A DNA stretch of 21,014 nucleotides, from assembly GCF_000003605.2 (NCBI RefSeq), contig NW_003137828.1, positions 322,318-343,331 on the forward strand, read 5' to 3'. The notes under the pieces are model-generated. The model was not told the origin of the DNA. It saw only the letters and a program-made list of their open reading frames with translations, and did not search any database. Positions within the stretch are counted from its first letter, which is position 1. Every line of letters starts with the position of its first letter. The stretch is from Saccoglossus kowalevskii. Lineage: Eukaryota; Hemichordata; Enteropneusta; Harrimaniidae. Shown here one piece after another: positions 19,845 to 21,014 of this stretch. The translations under genes and the position numbers were made by a program.

Positions 19845-19876
19845 ATCCGTCTACCCGGATACCATTCATTTACATA
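19831..19876. repeat. Imperfect hairpin at the element 3' boundary
   Basis: TATGCAAATGAAGCATCC (19831-19848) and GGATACCATTCATTTACATA (19857-19876) are inverted copies with a two-base bulge and two mismatches, separated by an 8-nt loop. It overlaps the inverted motif and is the last recognisable structure of the unit. Confidence 0.55.
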
Positions 19877-20252
19877 TTTTCTGTACTGTACGATTCTGTT
19901 TAAAATTGTATTCTCACATCTTAAACTTATTACATGTTTCTCTTACACCTTATACTTGTATTTTGCTTAACCTGAGTGCCCTTGTGCTTTTTTTGCTGTT
20001 CACTAATAAAGCGCCACCTTTTCTGCCAAGATGTTGTAGTGTATTTTGTTTCAGTCATAAAATGAGAAGTACAGAAGAAACGCCTTAACTAAAATTTAGT
20101 CGGCTACAAATCAGAACAAGTGATGGCACATGTCAATTCACACTCTTACAAACTCTTTCACACACGTGTAAGCCGAAATACTGACTAGTTCAAGCAGTGA
20201 AATAAGGAAAAACACCTTTCAAGAGCAAATCAAATGTTTTGTACTTTAAGAG
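19877..20252. other. Gene-free stretch after the element
   Basis: T-rich and AT-rich sequence with no supported gene. A short plus-strand frame (19906-20088) is leucine- and cysteine-rich, as expected from T-rich noncoding DNA. Confidence 0.5.
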
Positions 20253-20447
20253 TCAATTCCCCAAATCACGAACTTCGAAAGATGCTACGCTTACCCGACC
20301 TGCATGACCCGACGTATCCGCGAATGTCAATAGCCCTCCCGTTGCAATCGATGCATCTAATTCAACGTAGACAATATCATTCGTCCTGTCGACAATTCCA
20401 CTTCAATGTTGTCAAGATCGTCATCACGCAGAAGGGCATACATCCTC
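20253..20447 (-). pseudogene. Possible broken coding exon on the minus strand
   Basis: This is a CpG-richer island in AT-rich flanks. On the minus strand an acceptor-like TTCAG precedes 20447 and a donor-like GTAAGC lies at 20294-20289, bounding 153 nt. One frame reads MYALLRDDDLDNIEVELSTG before a TAG near 20354. Another frame, from about 20393, reads DIVYVELDASIATGGLLTF and FADTSGHAGR and continues to TGA at 20253. The two read like successive parts of one peptide separated by a frameshift. I recognise no family. The plus-strand frame over it (20234-20542) has no domain. It may be an exon remnant, an exon with a sequencing indel, or chance. Confidence 0.2.
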
Positions 20448-21014
20448 CTGAATTGTTACTCAACAGGTTGCTCGTCCGACAGATGAATTTTGCATTGATG
20501 TATACATATACATGTATATCACAGTTACAGTTTGTTTTCTGAATATTTCCTACGTTCGATCAGCACATGGCGACTTTCACGTGATCTGGTCCATGACAGT
20601 TAAAAGTAAAATACAGGATGCTATTGACATTATCATCATTAGACTTCTTTGATAGTCAAAGAGTTACCTACTTCTATTCAGTGATCTGCTTTCTCTGCTC
20701 TGCAATCTTCTAGGTTCAAACATATATTTTGCCCATATAGTGTATTTTTTGCTTATCATCTGCATAAGGGATTAGTCCATCAGCTGGGTCTAAAAAAATG
20801 AGATTTTGTACTCATTTCGGGGGACCGGCTGGAATTGCTGTAAATGGCTTTTATAGGCCCTAAGCATGAACATTTTGTGCGATAGCCTTGTCCAAGTGGT
20901 AGCTTGGAGTTGTTGCCATGGAAACCAATTCTGGCAATTAGTATATAATACTCCATTCCTCATTCCTAAGCTTCTAAAATAAAATTGCCACCCAAAATCA
21001 TCGTGTAATATATC
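20448..21014. other. Gene-free stretch at window end
   Basis: No supported gene. The last 200 bases have a different, more GC-mixed texture (GGGGGACCGGCTGGAATTGC, GTTGTTGCCATGGAAACC), which looks like part of a dispersed repeat continuing beyond the window. I found no second copy of it here. Confidence 0.4.

Larger units (their letters stand above)
15161..19876 (+). mobile_element. Decayed mobile-element-like unit of an unnamed repeated family
   Basis: This is a gene-sized unit built around one long broken reading frame, flanked by related noncoding motifs. Three direct copies of a TTTGCATA...AAAATGGCCGCC motif lie upstream (15161, 15332 and 15481), and an inverted copy lies just past the 3' end (19814-19844). 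The protein is of a type I recall as repeated and uncharacterised in many invertebrate genomes. It has zinc-binding modules, a central region with Asp blocks, a FEN1/XPG-like nuclease domain and a CXC-type domain. I see no reverse transcriptase, integrase, helicase, LTR or poly(A) tail insertion hallmark. The ends are inferred from the motif copies; no target-site duplication was confirmed. At least ten stops, frameshifts and internal deletions make this copy inactive. Confidence 0.6.

Noticed and set aside
15161-19876. Helitron or LTR/LINE retrotransposon interpretation of the decayed element
   Set aside because: No Rep or helicase motifs, no reverse transcriptase (YxDD), no integrase, no LTRs and no poly(A) tail insertion are visible in any frame; the 3' hairpin alone is not enough.
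15161-19876. Processed retrocopy of a host gene
   Set aside because: The candidate intron in the leader, the upstream repeat array and the inverted 3' motif speak against a simple mRNA retrocopy.
1-21014. tRNA or rRNA genes
   Set aside because: I saw no cloverleaf with A/B box pairs or conserved rRNA segments on reading; a covariance-model scan would be needed to exclude degenerate copies.

Overview
This window looks like AT-rich nuclear DNA from an animal, most likely a marine invertebrate. The signs are long gene-poor intergenic stretches, an intronless heparan-sulfate-sulfotransferase-type gene with a signal anchor, vertebrate/invertebrate-type splice and poly(A) signals, and many short dispersed palindromic and tandem repeats. 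A non-vertebrate deuterostome (hemichordate or lancelet) is my best guess, based only on repeat style and gene content. The sequence alone does not settle the species.

Layout. Bases 1-2246 hold no convincing gene. At 2253-2621 (+) there is a small unrecognised ORF at the edge of a CpG-richer patch that runs to about 2900. Bases 2900-11240 are essentially intergenic. They contain two perfect CRE palindromes (3827-3834 and 4325-4332), a three-unit tandem repeat with a period of about 131-138 bp (4818-5147), a promoter-like patch (8678-8894), a 128-bp palindromic repeat (8992-9119) and a short perfect hairpin (11281-11317). The one clearly intact gene is on the minus strand at 11746-13101: an intronless heparan-sulfate 3-O-sulfotransferase-like type II membrane protein with a candidate TATA box at 13180-13187. 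A truncated second copy of the palindromic repeat lies at 14151-14221.

The most interesting region is 15161-19876 (+): a decayed copy of a large mobile-element-like gene. Its degenerate single protein is readable across several frames. In order it carries two zinc-binding C2HC modules, a long central region with conserved Asp blocks, a FEN1/XPG (PIN-like) nuclease-type domain, and a C-terminal CXC-type cysteine-rich domain followed by a stop and a poly(A) signal. A candidate mini-intron sits in the leader. Three direct copies of a 'TTTGCATA...AAAATGGCCGCC' motif stand upstream, and one inverted copy stands just beyond the 3' end, so the unit looks bounded. I recognise the protein as one of a highly repeated, mostly unnamed invertebrate family. 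I know of no transposon class that it fits.

The genes do not form a functional cluster. The picture is one host gene surrounded by repeat-derived DNA. Its protein has lost several residues normally used to bind PAPS and catalyse sulfation, so it may be a pseudoenzyme.
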